Source: Aureobasidium sp. EXF-3400 (Eukaryota; Ascomycota; Dothideomycetes; Dothideales; Saccotheciaceae). From it: a DNA stretch of 64,000 bases. This document shows, in pieces, positions 1 to 12,127 of this stretch (its first letter is position 1; each line of letters opens with the position of its first letter). Where the stretch lies: assembly GCA_024195585.1 (NCBI GenBank), contig SWBL01000189.1:32246-96245 (forward strand), given 5' to 3'. Below the pieces are notes generated by a model, which saw nothing but the letters and a program-made list of their open reading frames with translations, was not told where the DNA came from and searched no databases. A program made the position numbers and the translations under genes.

Positions 1-1088
1 CATGTTTCGCCTCTGCAATCAAACAGCCTCACAAACGAGAAATCCCCGACGTGTCGCCATCTTGACACGACGTTAGATGTTCTCCTTAAACCTTACCAAG
101 CTTTGTGATCGACCGCAAGCATATTTGTAACATGACAGCTTGCAGCTTGCAGGTCAGGCGCGCGGGTGCAACACCAATGACATTCTCTCTTCACAAGGCG
201 TTATAACTCGCACGGAAACATTATCATCTGCTGCGGCCGACGGCGGCGCGATAACAGAATATGGGCATGTTAATGGAGATCACTTGCGCTGATTCACAGG
301 TACACGTGTTGCGCTATCATGCCTCGAAGGATCTTTTGTCCACAACTTTGGGTCTTTTCCGTGTGATACGGGACGGGAAAACGAAATGTGGATGGAGCGA
401 GACTTTGGCTTTGCGCCAGCCACACGACATGCACGTTTGAAAGTAAGAATCAATTCTCCGATCGACGACGAGCCTAAGAAAGAGGCTCTCTTTCTTCTTG
501 TGTTCGGCGACTTCTTCTATATGGCAAGGAAAGGAGACGAGTCCTTCCTGAGACAAAGTGGTTTGTCACGGCACAAGGCGAGTCGTGCAACGGTAAAGAC
601 GTTTGCCTCGGTACGATCCTTGAGAGACATGATTTCGTCAGTGGCTCTCACTCACCGATACTCCTTTTAGACAGTTCACCATCCACACTGACAACATGGC
701 TTCATCTCGGAAATAAACAAGAATGTTGCCGAGACAGGTTCGTTACATCGTCGTAGCCCGAGCAGTCTTTGTTCTTGGACTCACCAACACTGGTTGGTAT
801 GAAATACATTGAAGCTGAACCCCAGGTCCTTGTCGGCGGATGCTCCGGGATTTTGTGAGTGAACATGGGGTGACATGAGGAGCACGTCACAACGTGATCA
901 TGAGTTGGCGACCCAGCAAGGTGGTTCCCTCTGAATGATTTCTTGAAATGCAGCTGCTCTTTGTAAACAAGCTACCTGTTCCTCGTAATCCATCAGCAGC
1001 TGCTTGATGCCACGTTAACTCTTCACCTTCTAACACCGGGACAACCACAAGCACTGCAGTAACATATTCTGTAAAATCATTGGTCAAG
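1..1088. other. Upstream intergenic region, no gene seen
   Basis: No reading frame here resembles a protein family; the frames present are under 100 codons and overlap on both strands. The right end is presumably promoter and 5' leader of the trehalose synthase gene that starts near 1089. I see no repeat or RNA gene. Confidence 0.5.
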
Positions 1089-3261
1089 ATGACGGACGGC
1101 AGTACAGAGGTACACCATGACTTTCAAGCTCGACGACCTCACAGCCACGTCCAGCGACTCGAACGAGCTCGCAAGGCAGGTCAACCTGTAGATGAGCAGC
1201 CGCAGGTCGGACCACGCAACCAATTCCATTGAGTCCGAATACTGAAGACATCTACAGGAGATATTCTTCGGCGTCGCAGCCACCAAGAAACCCAACGATA
1301 AGATCGAAGTAGGCTTCTGCGCCCACGATGGCACATACAGCATGGACTTTGCAGTGCACTGCATTGAAGCCAAAGGCGATGCCGCAAAGACCTTCTCTGA
1401 CTATGTAGTCATGAGAGTTAAGAACTACCAAGATGAGCACCACTACAAATACCTCGGCGCTGGTATCTCGAAGGCTGCTCGCGAAATCTCGCCAGACCTA
1501 CCTGCTAGACTGTGGACCGAACTCGACATTCCTACCTTGGAATTCGAGAGAAGTGTTGTGGAGAGCGATCATGTCAAGACATCTGAAGTCGATGTCGATG
1601 AGGAGGCTGATGCCATGGCTAGAAAGTGCGTCGGCATGTATGGCCCTCAGAAGCAGCCTCTTCTTCAGGTTGGCTTCTTGAACGAAGTTTCGGTCGATGC
1701 TGCAGGTCATGCCTTACTCTGCACACTGGAGCAATATCGCAACACAGTCCGCAAGACAACGTGGGATGCCACAATGTACTATGCCGAACGCCTCAAGAAG
1801 AAGGGCATTAGGATGGCCTTCTTGAACGCTACTCCTCAAGGTGGAGGTGTTGCACTAATGAGACATGCCTTGGTGAGACTAGCCCGTCTCCTCGGTATCG
1901 AAATGAAGTGGTATGTTCCAAGGCCAAAGAACGAAGTATTCCGAATCACAAAGACAAACCACAACATCCTCCAAGGTGTTGCTGAGCCCAATGAGCGCCT
2001 TACCCACGAGCAAGCCGAAACAATCAAGACATGGATCTACAGCACTGCCAAGCGTGACTGGCTACGCAAAAAGGGTCCACTGGCCAAGATCGCAGATGGA
2101 GGTGCTCACATTCTCTTCGTCGACGATCCTCAAATGCCGGATATCGTGCCTCTAGCAAAGGAGATCGAACCCGGTCGTCCTGTGCTCTTCCGCTCTCATA
2201 TCCAAGTTAGAGCTGATCTGGTGGATGGTGAGCCCAAGAGTCACACTGCAGAGGTTTTCGATTGGCTGTACTCGCGCGTCAAGGAAGCAGATATGTTCAT
2301 CGCTCACCCGGTCAGTGACTTTGTGCCAAAGGTTGTCGAACCTAAGAAAGTGGCTTACTTGCCTGCTACTACTGGTGAGTTGCGCACTCTCAGAGACTAA
2401 ATGTACGATAGAAATGACTGACACATGCACAAAACAGACTGGCTTGATGGCTTGAATAAAGAGCTTCGCAAAGAAGACTCTCAGTACTACTTCCGCAACT
2501 ACAACACCCACTGCCAGCGCGCCAACCAACCACCCCTTGCCTTCCCTACTCGCGACTACATTGTCCAAATCGCACGTTTCGACCCCTCCAAAGGCATCGA
2601 CACCGTCATACGCTCCTACGGCGAATTGCGCAGAAAGTACTATGCAAACACCGACCCTTCCAAAACACCCCAACTCTGCATCGCCGGCCACAGCAGTATC
2701 GACGATCCCGATGCGTCTGCCATCTTCGACAAGACAATGGACCTCATTGAGTCCGAGTACGCTGAATTCGCAGACGATATCTCAGTCATGCGACTCGGAC
2801 CCATCGATCAGGAACTCAACGTCTTGATGAGCAACGCAAAGATCTGCTTGCAGCTGTCCACGCGCGAAGGCTTCGAAGTCAAGGTCTCTGAAGCTCTGCA
2901 CAAAGGCGTTCCAGTAATTGCCACACGCGCAGGCGGCATACCCCTCCAAGTCGAAGATGGAAAATCCGGATTCTTGGTCGACACAGGCGATCACGACAAA
3001 GTTGCCGAATATATGCATAAGTTATTTACCGATCAGGAACTTTACACCAAGATGAGCAAGTATGCGGCTTCTCACGTCAGTGATGAGGTTAGCACGGTAG
3101 GAAACATGCTTTCTTGGTTGTATCTTGCGGATACGATGGCTGGAGAACAGGGAAAGAAGTTGGAGGTGAATGGACGCTGGATCAATGATTTGGCGAGGGA
3201 AGAGGCGGGAGTGCCGTATCAAGAAGGTGAGCCTAGGTTGCCTAGACATTACAAGACTTAG
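1089..3261 (+). CDS. ccg-9: Trehalose synthase/phosphorylase-type GT4 glycosyltransferase (CCG-9 family)
   Basis: Proposed exons are 1089-1205, 1258-2374 and 2438-3261, giving about 685 residues. The 63-bp second intron is secure (gtgagt..acag, splitting an Asp codon). The first intron (52 bp) and short first exon are inferred because the main frame continues upstream of the Met at 1342 to a stop at 1243 and the junction keeps frame. The C-terminal half has a GT-B/GT4 fold signature: VQIARFDPSKG, then EGFEVKVSE (E-x7-E, about Glu555 and Glu563), then ATRAGGIP. The family makes trehalose from a glucose donor in the cytosol; the Neurospora member is clock- and stress-controlled. The length fits the family's roughly 700 residues. 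Whether it acts as synthase or phosphorylase cannot be told from sequence. The N-terminal 39 residues are the least certain part. Confidence 0.9.
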
Positions 3262-4066
3262 AAAACATACAGAAGAAGAAAGGGCTATGACACAAGCGTG
3301 GCAAGATGCTTTTTGATAGAGATCTTTTTACGTACCTATGTCACGCTCTTAGTTTTCATATTTGTGTTTGTCATTTGCTTTCTGTGTTCTTTCCTGGCAT
3401 ATATATGGTGTACAACACAAACGTTGCTTCCAGGCTTGCAGATGGTGTCAACCTCGACATCAAAGCACCAACACTAATAACCTCATAGTCATCGAAGAAC
3501 AAACTCAGGAAACAAAACCCAAAGTGTCTACTTGCAACAGGTATCATCGCTCTAGGATCGTGGAATCAAGAATCTGTCTCATTCCTGGTTGATGTCATGG
3601 TCACCCTGGCCTCATCCCAATCATATTTCATAAGATTTGTCTTTCTTTGAAGAAAACATGTCCTTTGTTTTCATAGACCCTGTAAGCGCTGCGGAAGGTG
3701 TAACAAAGTGCTCAAGTAAGAGATAGGGAGATCTGAAGCATAAACGTTCGTGATGCTTTACTTGGGTAGGAGAGAAGAGACAGACCGATAGGGAGGATGG
3801 TATGCCCAGTGCCACCAACCTGGCAGCAAGTCAAATGGCACAAGGATCATAGACACGTTCAAAGGTGAGTTCATAATGCCAACCTTGAATTTAGAAATAC
3901 AGGAAAATAAAAAAGAAGAAATATGTATCATGTCTGGGTATGCTCTTCTCTCTCACTCACTCAACAACTCTTTCCTCCAAGAAAGTCCACCAAAAACGAA
4001 AACGCTCAACGCCCAAACTCAATTTTGACCTGTACAATCTGTTCTCATCACAATCAGCAAAGTAGT
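3262..4066. other. Intergenic between convergent genes
   Basis: This holds the 3' ends of the trehalose synthase gene (+) and NFS1 (-). Stops are frequent in all frames and there are T-rich and A-rich patches typical of 3' untranslated sequence. No gene was recognised. Confidence 0.5.
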
Positions 4067-5643
4067 CTAGTGACCACTCCACTCGATGGTGTTGAGATCA
4101 ACACCCTCCTGGACCAGCTCCCACAGAGGACTCAATTCACGCAAGAAAGCAACACGTTCTTGCACGGCCTTGAGCACGTAATCAATCTCGGCATCGGTGG
4201 TGAAGCGACCAATACCGAAACGAATACTGCTGTGAGCACTCTCATCACTGCTGCCTAGAGCACGGAGAACGTAGGAGGGCTCGAGAGAGGCGGATGTACA
4301 AGCGGAACCCGAAGACAGAGCGATATCCTTGAGAGCCATGAGGAGGGATTCACCTTCGACGTAGGCGAATGAGACGTTGACGCAACCAGGGTAGTGGAAT
4401 TCGGGGGATCCGTTGAGAGAGGTGTGTTCCATGGAGAGAAGGCCGTCCTCCAATTTTTTGGACAAAGCGGAAATGCGCTTGGTGTCGTACTATTGTAAGA
4501 GTTAGCATCGATGACGCCAAAAGGACTGAGTAGTTCTTGACTTACCTCCATTTCATCCTTGGCGATTCTTGCAGCCTCACCAAAACCGATGACGAGAGGA
4601 GGAGCAAGAGTTCCACTTCTCAAACCTCTCTCCTGACCACCACCACTGATGATAGGGTCGAGTCTGACACGGGGTCTTCTGCGGACGTAGCAAGCACCAA
4701 TGCCCTTGGGACCATAAAGCTTGTGACTGGAGATAGACATGAGGTCAACGTTGAGCTTGTTGACGTCGAGGGGAATCTTGCCCACAGCCTGAGCGCCATC
4801 GGTGTGGAAAAAGATCTTCTTGGATCTGCACAGCTTGCCGATTTCCTCCAGAGGCTGGACAACACCGATCTCGTTGTTGACAGCCATGATTGAGACAAGC
4901 ATGGTATCCGGGCGCATGGCGGCTTCCAGCTCCTTCATGTCGATTCTGCCGTCTGACTGGACGGGTAAGTATGTAACCTCGAAACCTTCGTCTTGCAAGT
5001 GGCGACAGCTGTCAAGGACACACTTGTGCTCGGTCTGGCAGGTGATGATGTGGTTCTTCTTGCCACCGCGCTTGAAGAAGCGGGCGACACCCTTGATGCT
5101 CATGTTGTTGCTCTCGGTAGCGCCAGATGTGAAGATGATCTCCTTGGGGTCTGCGCCGATGAGTTCAGCAATGTTTGCTCTGGCTTGCTCAACAGCCTTG
5201 TCTGTCTCCCAACCATAGGCGTGAGTTCGTGAATGGGGGTTGCCGTAGAGACCGGTGAAGTAGGGGAGCATGGCATCCAAGACTCTGGGGTCGGTAGGAG
5301 TGGTGGCTTGAGCATCGAGGTAGATGGGGCGAGTTCCTTGGTCCATGACGGTTGCTTGCTTGAGAATGCCGGCGGCGGGGCTCATCATGGCTTCGGCGCT
5401 CATGCCAGTAGTGGGCATGGTGGCATCCTTGGGCTTGATTCCAGTCTCAGCGAGGAAGGCCTTCTGGTCGGCCTTGATGGTGGATTCGACATTGATAGTG
5501 GCGTTTCGCGGCGAGCTTTCGGAGACATATGAGCGAGTGGCGGCGATGCGGGACGAGAGAAGGCGAGGGCGGTAGGAGGTCGAGAGTCGTCTAGAGGACT
5601 GATGGAGGGCCTGCCTCGCGACAGAAGGGAATGAGGACGACAT
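4067..5643 (-). CDS. NFS1: Mitochondrial cysteine desulfurase NFS1
   Basis: Exons on the minus strand are 5643-4546 and 4489-4067 with a 56-bp intron (gtaagt..atag), giving 506 residues, the usual length. It is a PLP enzyme that takes sulfur from cysteine for Fe-S cluster assembly and tRNA thiolation, in the mitochondrial matrix. Visible features: a Ser/Arg-rich N-terminal presequence (about 1-60); the aminotransferase V core from [14 protein letters not shown]; the PLP lysine in [10 protein letters not shown] (Lys308); the mobile loop [11 protein letters not shown] with the sulfur-accepting Cys430; and the conserved end NTIEWS. A BAR-SH3 gene is divergent, with 662 bp between the start codons. 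Nothing is damaged. Confidence 0.97.
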
Positions 5644-6305
5644 TGTAATCTCAGGTTTGTTGGCGAGGACAAATGTGGCTATCAGCAGATGTCACACCAG
5701 ATTGGACTTTTGCCAGACGGAAGCTCGACTGTCAGAGGCTTGGCGTCGTTGCTGAGTAAAGCGGCGTTAACCGAGTCCTCGGCCGAGAGAAGAAGGAGCG
5801 ACCTGCCCGAAGACGGCGAAAGCATTGAAGCTTGCTCTTGCTGCTTCGAGAGCGTCGGCGAGTCTGCATGCCGAGGGGTCCATTGACGTAGCCGGCGCAG
5901 AATTGCCAAGCTCTTCCATAAACGTTTTTGGGACGATGCGGCCGGATGAGCGAGGCCGAAGACGTAGGCACCCAACTGCCCAAGGACACCTTCTGCCTCG
6001 TAATCTTGTTCCATTCTCGTCAATACAAGCATCGTCTACAGCACAGGTGGCACACACAACTGCAGCAACCGGCTTTGTGCATACTGTAAACAGTCGCGCA
6101 GCATCAGCCACACCCTGCGCCCGCCCTCCAGCCCCGACAAGATCGACGCTGCGAATCTACAAGCCAAGACGGACAGCAGCCCCATAGCCATCTTAGTCCA
6201 ACTTACATCCACTGCTCGACAGAGTTCGCCCTCCTACCCTCACCAGCCTACAGCTCTACCCCTTCCCTTGTCAATTCGGCCTGACCAACCTCAAATACCG
6301 CGACA
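5644..6305. promoter_or_regulatory. Shared divergent promoter region of NFS1 and the BAR-SH3 gene
   Basis: This 662-bp spacer separates two start codons that face away from each other. Open frames of 85-120 codons exist on both strands but match nothing I recognise and overlap each other, so I treat the region as promoter plus 5' leaders. No individual element could be assigned. Confidence 0.5.
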
Positions 6306-7675
6306 ATGAGTTGGAAAGGCTTCACCAAGAGCGTCAGCCGCGTTCGTAGTCTGCCACCACATGCGCCAGTCCACCGCTGACTCTCCTCCAGGCTCCTCAG
6401 CAGTTCAAGCAAAAGTTCAACATGGGTGAAATTACAAAGGATCCCATCTATGTTGACGCCGAGCGCCGCTTCACAGAGCTTGAGACCGAGACCAAACGTT
6501 TGCACGATGAGTCCGAAAAGTACTTCAAGTCCATCAACGGCATGCTGGACCACCAGATCGAATTCTCCAAAGCCTGCGCCGACTTGTACAAGCCCATCTC
6601 TGGTCGTGCTTCCGACCCAACCTCGTACGTCGTCGATGGCAATCCCGAGGGTATCCGCGCTTGCGAAGAGTACGAGGCCATCGTCAAAGACTTGAAGGCA
6701 TCGCTGCAACCCGAACTAGAGATGATCGAGTCTCGTATCGTGAAACCAGCCGACGAGCTTCTTGAGATCATCAAGCAAGTCCGCAAATCTGCCGTGAAGC
6801 GTGACCACAAGCAGCTCGATTACGATCGTCACCGAGCCACCCTCAAAAAGCTACAGGACAAGAAAGACAAGACGCTTAAGGACGAAAAGGCCCTGTACAA
6901 GGCAGAGAACGAAGTCGAGGTCTCAACTCAGGACTACAACTACTTCAACGACCTGCTCAAGAATGAGCTGCCCGAGCTGTTCCGACTCGAGCGCGAGTTC
7001 ATCCTTCCCCTGTTCCAATCCTTCTACTACATGCAGTTGAATGTCTTTTACACATTGCACGAGCGCATGCAGAGCATCGATATTGGTTACTTCAACTTGA
7101 CCCTGGATATTGAGGCAGCCTTCGAAGAGAAGCGTGGAGATATCCAAGAAAAGGCTGAAGCTCTGACAATTGTACACTTCAAGACCAAGGGGTTGGGCCG
7201 ACCTGCTGGAAGCAAGTATGGCAACAACAGGTTAGCCATCGAGGGCAAGGCTAAGCCTACAAGTCCTGGACTCGAGTCGTCTACTGCTCAGCTGTCAATT
7301 ACCGACGGCAACGCGACCTCTCCTCCACCTTACTCAGCTACTGGATCGGCAGCTGGTGGGCTCTCGCGCATGTCATCTATCGCAAAGAGCAAGCCCCCGC
7401 CACCAAAGCCCAAGCCATCAAGATTCAGCGGCGTACCTCAGGCAGAGACGTGTACGGCATTGTACGATTACGAAGCCCAAGCAGAAGGCGACCTTAGTTT
7501 CAGCGCTGGCGAGATAATCGAGGTTGTGCAACGTACGGCCAACGAAAACGAATGGTGGATTGGAAAGATTGGCGCAAGACAAGGACAATTCCCTGGTAAG
7601 TGGATTCGAGAGGTGACTTGTAGAGGAAATGTTCTGACATGAATTACAGGCAACTACGTACAGCTCGACTCGTAG
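6306..7675 (+). CDS. RVS167: BAR-SH3 protein (Rvs167/Hob1, amphiphysin family)
   Basis: Exons are 6306-6341, 6392-7595 and 7650-7675 with introns of 50 and 54 bp, giving 421 residues. The 12-codon first exon encodes MSWKGFTKSVSR and joins APQQFKQKF, the typical family start, so the start is well supported. Residues from about 15 to 245 form a BAR domain (charged helices, FNMGEITKDPIY motif) that senses membrane curvature. A Pro-rich linker (SPPPYS, KPPPPKPKP) follows, and residues from about 364 to the end are an SH3 domain (ALYDYEAQAEGDLSF, NEWWIG, GNYVQL). Family members work at actin patches in endocytic vesicle scission. The last nine codons lie beyond intron 2 and complete the SH3 fold. 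Confidence 0.96.
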
Positions 7676-8016
7676 AATGAGAGGCGGATGCGTGGCAGTA
7701 CTATTCCATAATGTGTAGCAATAGCGATATGACGTGCAAATGTGTTTCTGGACAGGCAATGGGTAGAAATGACCGCGTACAGGACAGAGGTTAGCGATTG
7801 TTAGTTCCTCTTCTTCTTCTGTGGACTTTAGCCGATAATCCAAGATTGTACTGTTATTCAGGGTCTGCAAAGGTCAATGAGAATTTCAACGAGAATGCCT
7901 AAATGTTTGTTGGAGCTCTTTTGATGTTGTCGGACAACGCGATTGGGCGCGTCTCCCAGACTTGAGCTTGGCCGTCGCAAACCACGACCTTTTCCTTGCC
8001 ATGCCCCAACGCAGTC
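7676..8016. other. Intergenic between BAR-SH3 and gamma-tubulin genes
   Basis: The 341 bp contain the 3' end of one gene and the promoter of the next on the same strand. A TTC/TTCT-rich tract lies near 7806-7820. An ATG at 8001 is out of frame with the gamma-tubulin start at 8017. No further feature was seen. Confidence 0.45.
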
Positions 8017-9645
8017 ATGCCGAGGTTTGTCATTCTTCAGGTCGGAATAAAAGGATTCAGAACTAATGTCAATGGTGTTGCAGAGAAATCATCACGCTCC
8101 AAGCAGGCCAATGCGGCAATAGCGGTATCTCCAGTCCCCTACAGGTAGCAGCTTTCACATGCGCCGACTGACGCTTCTCGTGTAGTGGGCTCACAATTCT
8201 GGCAACAACTCTGCCAGGAACACGGCATCAATCGCGATGGCAACCTCGAGGACTTTGCGACAGAAGGCGGCGACCGCAAGGATGTCTTCTTCTACCAGTC
8301 CGACGACACGCGCTACATCCCACGCGCCATTCTGATGGATCTCGAACCCAGAGTATGATCTCTTGATGCTTTGACAAGGAAGCCGCTGAACAGGACGCAG
8401 GTCCTCAATGGAATCCAAACAGGCCCGTACAAGAACATCTACAACCCCGAGAACTTCTACATCCACAGCGGCGGCACCGGAGCTGGAAACAACTGGGCCG
8501 CTGGCTATTCCATGGGCGAGACGGTGCAAGAGGAGGTTCTGGACATGATTGATCGCGAGGCAGACGGCTCCGACAGTCTCGAGGGCTTCATGCTGCTGCA
8601 CTCGATTGCTGGTGGCACCGGTTCGGGCTTGGGTTCATACCTGCTGGAACGACTCAACGACCGCTTTCCCAAGAAACTGATCCAGACATATTCCGTCTTT
8701 CCCGACACGGTACAATCCGGAGATGTCGTTGTCCAGCCTTACAACTCCCTGCTGTCCATGAAGAGACTCACTCAGCACGCCGACAGTGTCATCGTCCTCG
8801 ACAATGGCGCCCTGTCTCGCATTGCAGCAGACACTTTGCACGTCCAAGCACCTTCATTCCAACAGACCAACCAACTCGTCAGTACTGTCATGAGTGCCTC
8901 GACAACTACCTTGCGCTACCCTGGATACATGCACAACGACCTTGTCGGCATCGTCGCCTCGCTGATCCCTACACCACGCTGCCACTTCCTCCAGACCAGC
9001 TACACCCCCTTCACAGGCGAGAATGTCGAAGCCGCAAAGACAGTCCGCAGAACCACTGTCCTCGAGGTCATGCGCAGACTGCTGCAGCCAAAGAACAGGA
9101 TGGTCAGCTCGAACCCCTCCAAGAATAGCTGCTACATCAGTATCCTCAACATCATCATGGGCGAAGCAGACCCCACTGATGTGAGTCGTCATCTTCCTGC
9201 CTTCTGTACCCAAACAAACGCTAACATCAACTCTCCACAGGTCCACAAGTCCCTCCTCCGCATCCGCGAACGTCGCCTTGCAACCTTCATCCCATGGGGC
9301 CCTGCCTCAATCCAGGTCGCCCTCACCCGCACCTCTCCCTATACCACCGGCCCGCACACTCCTCGCGTCTCAGGCCTGATGCTAGCAAACCACACCGGTA
9401 TTTCGACCTTGTTTAAACGCATCGTGCTTCATTACGATCGCTTACGCAAGCGCAACGCTTTTCTGGAACAATACAAGAAGGAAGATGCTTTCAGGGATGG
9501 TCTCGGAGAGTTTGACGACGCAAGAGAAGTGGTCATGGATCTGGTGCGAGAGTATGAGGACGCCGAGAAGGAGACCTATCTCAGTGGACCCACTGCTGCG
9601 CCAGAATCAGAGGACAGAGATGGTAGAACTGATGGCATTAGGTAA
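8017..9645 (+). CDS. TUB4: Gamma-tubulin
   Basis: Five exons: 8017-8024, 8084-8124, 8186-8352, 8401-9180 and 9241-9645, with introns of 59, 61, 48 and 60 bp, giving 466 residues. Gamma-tubulin nucleates microtubules at the spindle pole body within the gamma-tubulin complex. The start [15 protein letters not shown], built from two tiny exons, matches the family exactly. Other landmarks are the GTP-binding loop GGTGSGLG (143-150), [16 protein letters not shown] in place of the beta-tubulin equivalents, and [20 protein letters not shown]. The fourth intron has no stop in frame and could be read through, but removing it restores the conserved DPTDVHKSL stretch. The acidic C-terminal tail is typical. 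Confidence 0.96.
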
Positions 9646-10716
9646 AGTCCTTGTTGGTTTCATTTCTGAGAGAGTGGCTTTTCTTTTTCTGGGGGGCGTT
9701 CTGGAGAATATCCTGGTTTCCAGGAGGGGGCAGCATGCAGACAGGAGTTTTTGCAGGGTATTGTTTTGGGTTGGTGTCGTGGCTACAAGATCCATGATCC
9801 ATGTCGTTCTGCATATTCAGAGACCGAGGTTGAAATCGAGAAGCTTTGTGATCAAGCCTATCCCAGTGCGTGATCATCCATGTCCGAGGATCAATCTGGA
9901 TCTCGATACAATATCATCTATCTAAGTTTCTGTTTGAGTGACTGTTCGCATTCGCTACTTGATACAATCTACATCTTTAATCTGGCTCGCTCCTTCCCGA
10001 AGAGTTTCCCGCACGTGGCTTGCTTGCTTGCGCTTGCCCTTGTGGTCTTGTGCAACAGAACATGGATCAGAGTCATGCTCATCTTTGTCCTCTCGTTCGT
10101 CTTCTTCCCTCGAGAAACCATTGAACCAAAAAGAGGCATCCTCGCCGACGGCATCGAGGACCCATCGAGGGCAGAAAGGATAATCTGGCCGCCACACTGT
10201 TTTGGAACATGCAAGCGAATATCTTGGAACTGCTATCCATACTTGCATCACATCTCGACTTGCCCAGTCTCCATGCCTCTATGATTATGACTCAAGGACC
10301 CGAGAAAATAGCCATCGCAAAGGTATACTGGACCGACCCGTTACAGCAGGCAATAACGATCTGCTTGCTCCATACGGAACAAGAGCCGAATTGCTACAAT
10401 AGGGTGCCGATGCGCAGATCATCCAGAAGTATAATAGGGCACGTATAGGGCATAGACAGTATCAAAGGGCAGCAAGTTGCGACATGAAACATCAGAAGAT
10501 CGTCCTACCGAACTCTGAGAGCTAAACACGAGAAGTCTCCGACTGTAAATGGCTTTTTGAGTTGCTCCCTCGGGGGTCTGGCATCATCATGCCCTCGCCA
10601 ATCCGAAACATGGCAGCGAGTCTTGGAGAGAGGGATGTCTTGCTGACCTCGGTTTCTTCTTCGGGTTCTACCTCTAGCATCCACCCCACGAGTCAAGCGT
10701 GTCAGGACTATCTGAC
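9646..10716. other. Intergenic, no supported gene
   Basis: Several frames of 60-134 codons occur on both strands between the gamma-tubulin stop and 10.7 kb. They overlap each other and look like no known family. One frame near 9880-10284 has a hydrophobic run, but the opposite strand is equally open, so I do not call it. Confidence 0.4.
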
Positions 10717-11187
10717 ATGCCTAAGCGAAGGTGTGTCGTCAATGTGACTTTGGCGGCTGGAGAAAACAGAAGGGTGTTCTCTCGATCAGCCATAACTCAA
10801 TTTCTTGATTGACACAGGGAGCGACTCTTGGCAAGTGTCGATTATGCGTCTATTCCGCTTCGATGGCATGTGTGCACGACACTGATGTTCCGGTGGTGCG
10901 GAGATGAAACGGTAGCGAAAGAAATCGTGGCGCTGTTATCGACCGCTCGCCTAAAAGCTTGGACTTGGCAGGTGCCTTCTCAGCTTCAAGCCGAGGATCA
11001 AACTTCACTCGTTCACGCTTGGCCCATGCCGAATACCTTCGATTGCTTCGACCTGCAGCAGCTTGAAACCGAGTTTAGAGTTTTCCAAGCACTAGCATTG
11101 ATGATCCTAGCGACTATAGGACATAGTCAGAAGACCGGTCCTCAAACCAAGGCCTGTCTGTGGAGGTATAGCCCAGCGAGCCTCTGA
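10717..11187 (+). CDS. Possible small or partial hypothetical gene
   Basis: A frame of about 120 codons runs to a stop at 11187. Joining it to an upstream ATG at 10717 needs an intron from 10731 to 10817 (87 bp, gtgtgt..acag), which keeps frame and gives a start MPKRRERLLASVDYAS. The basic start followed by an aliphatic region vaguely resembles fungal bZIP-type DUF3425 proteins, but the basic region is too short to support that. It may be a remnant. The upstream frame is closed by a stop at 10675, so the ATG choice is the only one without another intron. Confidence 0.22.
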
Positions 11188-11271
11188 ATCATGGGCCTCG
11201 CCAGTATTGGCATGCTCATTTAGCTTCGTGACAAGAGTAGGTGCATCATAAGGTCGGCCTTGAGATCTGGA

Positions 11272-11278
11272 TATAAAG
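11272..11278 (+). promoter_or_regulatory. TATA box of the cutinase gene
   Basis: TATAAAG lies 114 bp upstream of the cutinase ATG, a plausible distance once a CT-rich leader is allowed for. The sequence between it and the ATG is CA/CT-rich, as in fungal 5' leaders of highly expressed secreted proteins. Confidence 0.5.
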
Positions 11279-11385
11279 AAGGCCTTGCCATCCTCAATCT
11301 CGTTCTCCAGATCATTCATTTGAACACTTCCAACATTCGCTCCAACACATTATCCTGCTCTACCAACACTTTCATTTCTATCACC

Positions 11386-12127
11386 ATGTTCTCAGACATC
11401 AGCCTCAAAGGTGCTCTCCTCAGCGTCTGCCTCGCTGCAGGTGCCGTTGCCACCCCCATCGAGAAGCGTGCTGCTTGTTCTAAATACACCATCATCTCAA
11501 CCCGCGGTACTGGCGAACTCCAAGGTCCCTCTGCCGGTTTCTTGACCATGAACCAGAAGACTCTTGCTCAAATTCCCGGTGGTACCGTCTACAACACCGT
11601 CTATCTCGCCGCTGCAGACCAAAACTCTGCTCTTGGTACCGCAGACGTATGTGGCATCCCTCAATCGCTCGAAGCATCTCGTTTGTTCTGACTTATCATT
11701 ACAGATTGTCAACAAAGTCACCTCTACCCTCGCCTCAAACCCCGACATGTGCTTCATCCTCCAAGGCTACTCCCAAGGCGCCGCCGCCACCGTCAACGCC
11801 ATGCCCAAACTCACCGGCGCCTCCATGGACGCTGTGAAGGGAGTCTTCCTTATCGGCGACCCTGAACACCGCTCCGGTCTTGCCTGCAATGTCGACGCCA
11901 ACGGCGGCTCCACCACCAAAAACGTAAACGGTCTTTCTGCTTTGCTCGGAGGTATCCCCACCGCTTGGGTCCCCAAGACTATGGATGTTTGCGCTTTTGG
12001 AGATGGTGTTTGCGATACTACCCATGGACTTGGCATTAATGCTCAACATCTTTCTTATCCTTACTCTAGCAGTGTGCAGAGTATGGGTCAGAAGTATATG
12101 GTTGAGAAGCTTACTGGCTCTTCTTAG
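11386..12127 (+). CDS. Secreted cutinase (CE5 alpha/beta hydrolase)
   Basis: Exons are 11386-11646 and 11705-12127 with a 58-bp intron (gtatgt..acag), giving 227 residues, the usual cutinase size. Cutinases hydrolyse ester bonds of plant cutin outside the cell. Residues 1-22 form a signal peptide, followed by a Kex2-type propeptide end (PIEKR, 24-28). The catalytic triad is visible: Ser110 in GYSQG, Asp187 in the GDGVC segment and His202 in AQHLSYP. Cys31/Cys103 and Cys183/Cys190 fit the two conserved disulfides. There is a TATA box upstream. It could also be an acetylxylan esterase of the same CE5 family, but the GYSQG and GDxVC context favours cutinase. Confidence 0.93.

Noticed and set aside
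5682..6187. Overlapping 85-120 codon frames on both strands in the NFS1/BAR-SH3 spacer
   Set aside because: Antiparallel frames in GC-rich promoter DNA with no family resemblance; the neighbouring genes have secure starts.
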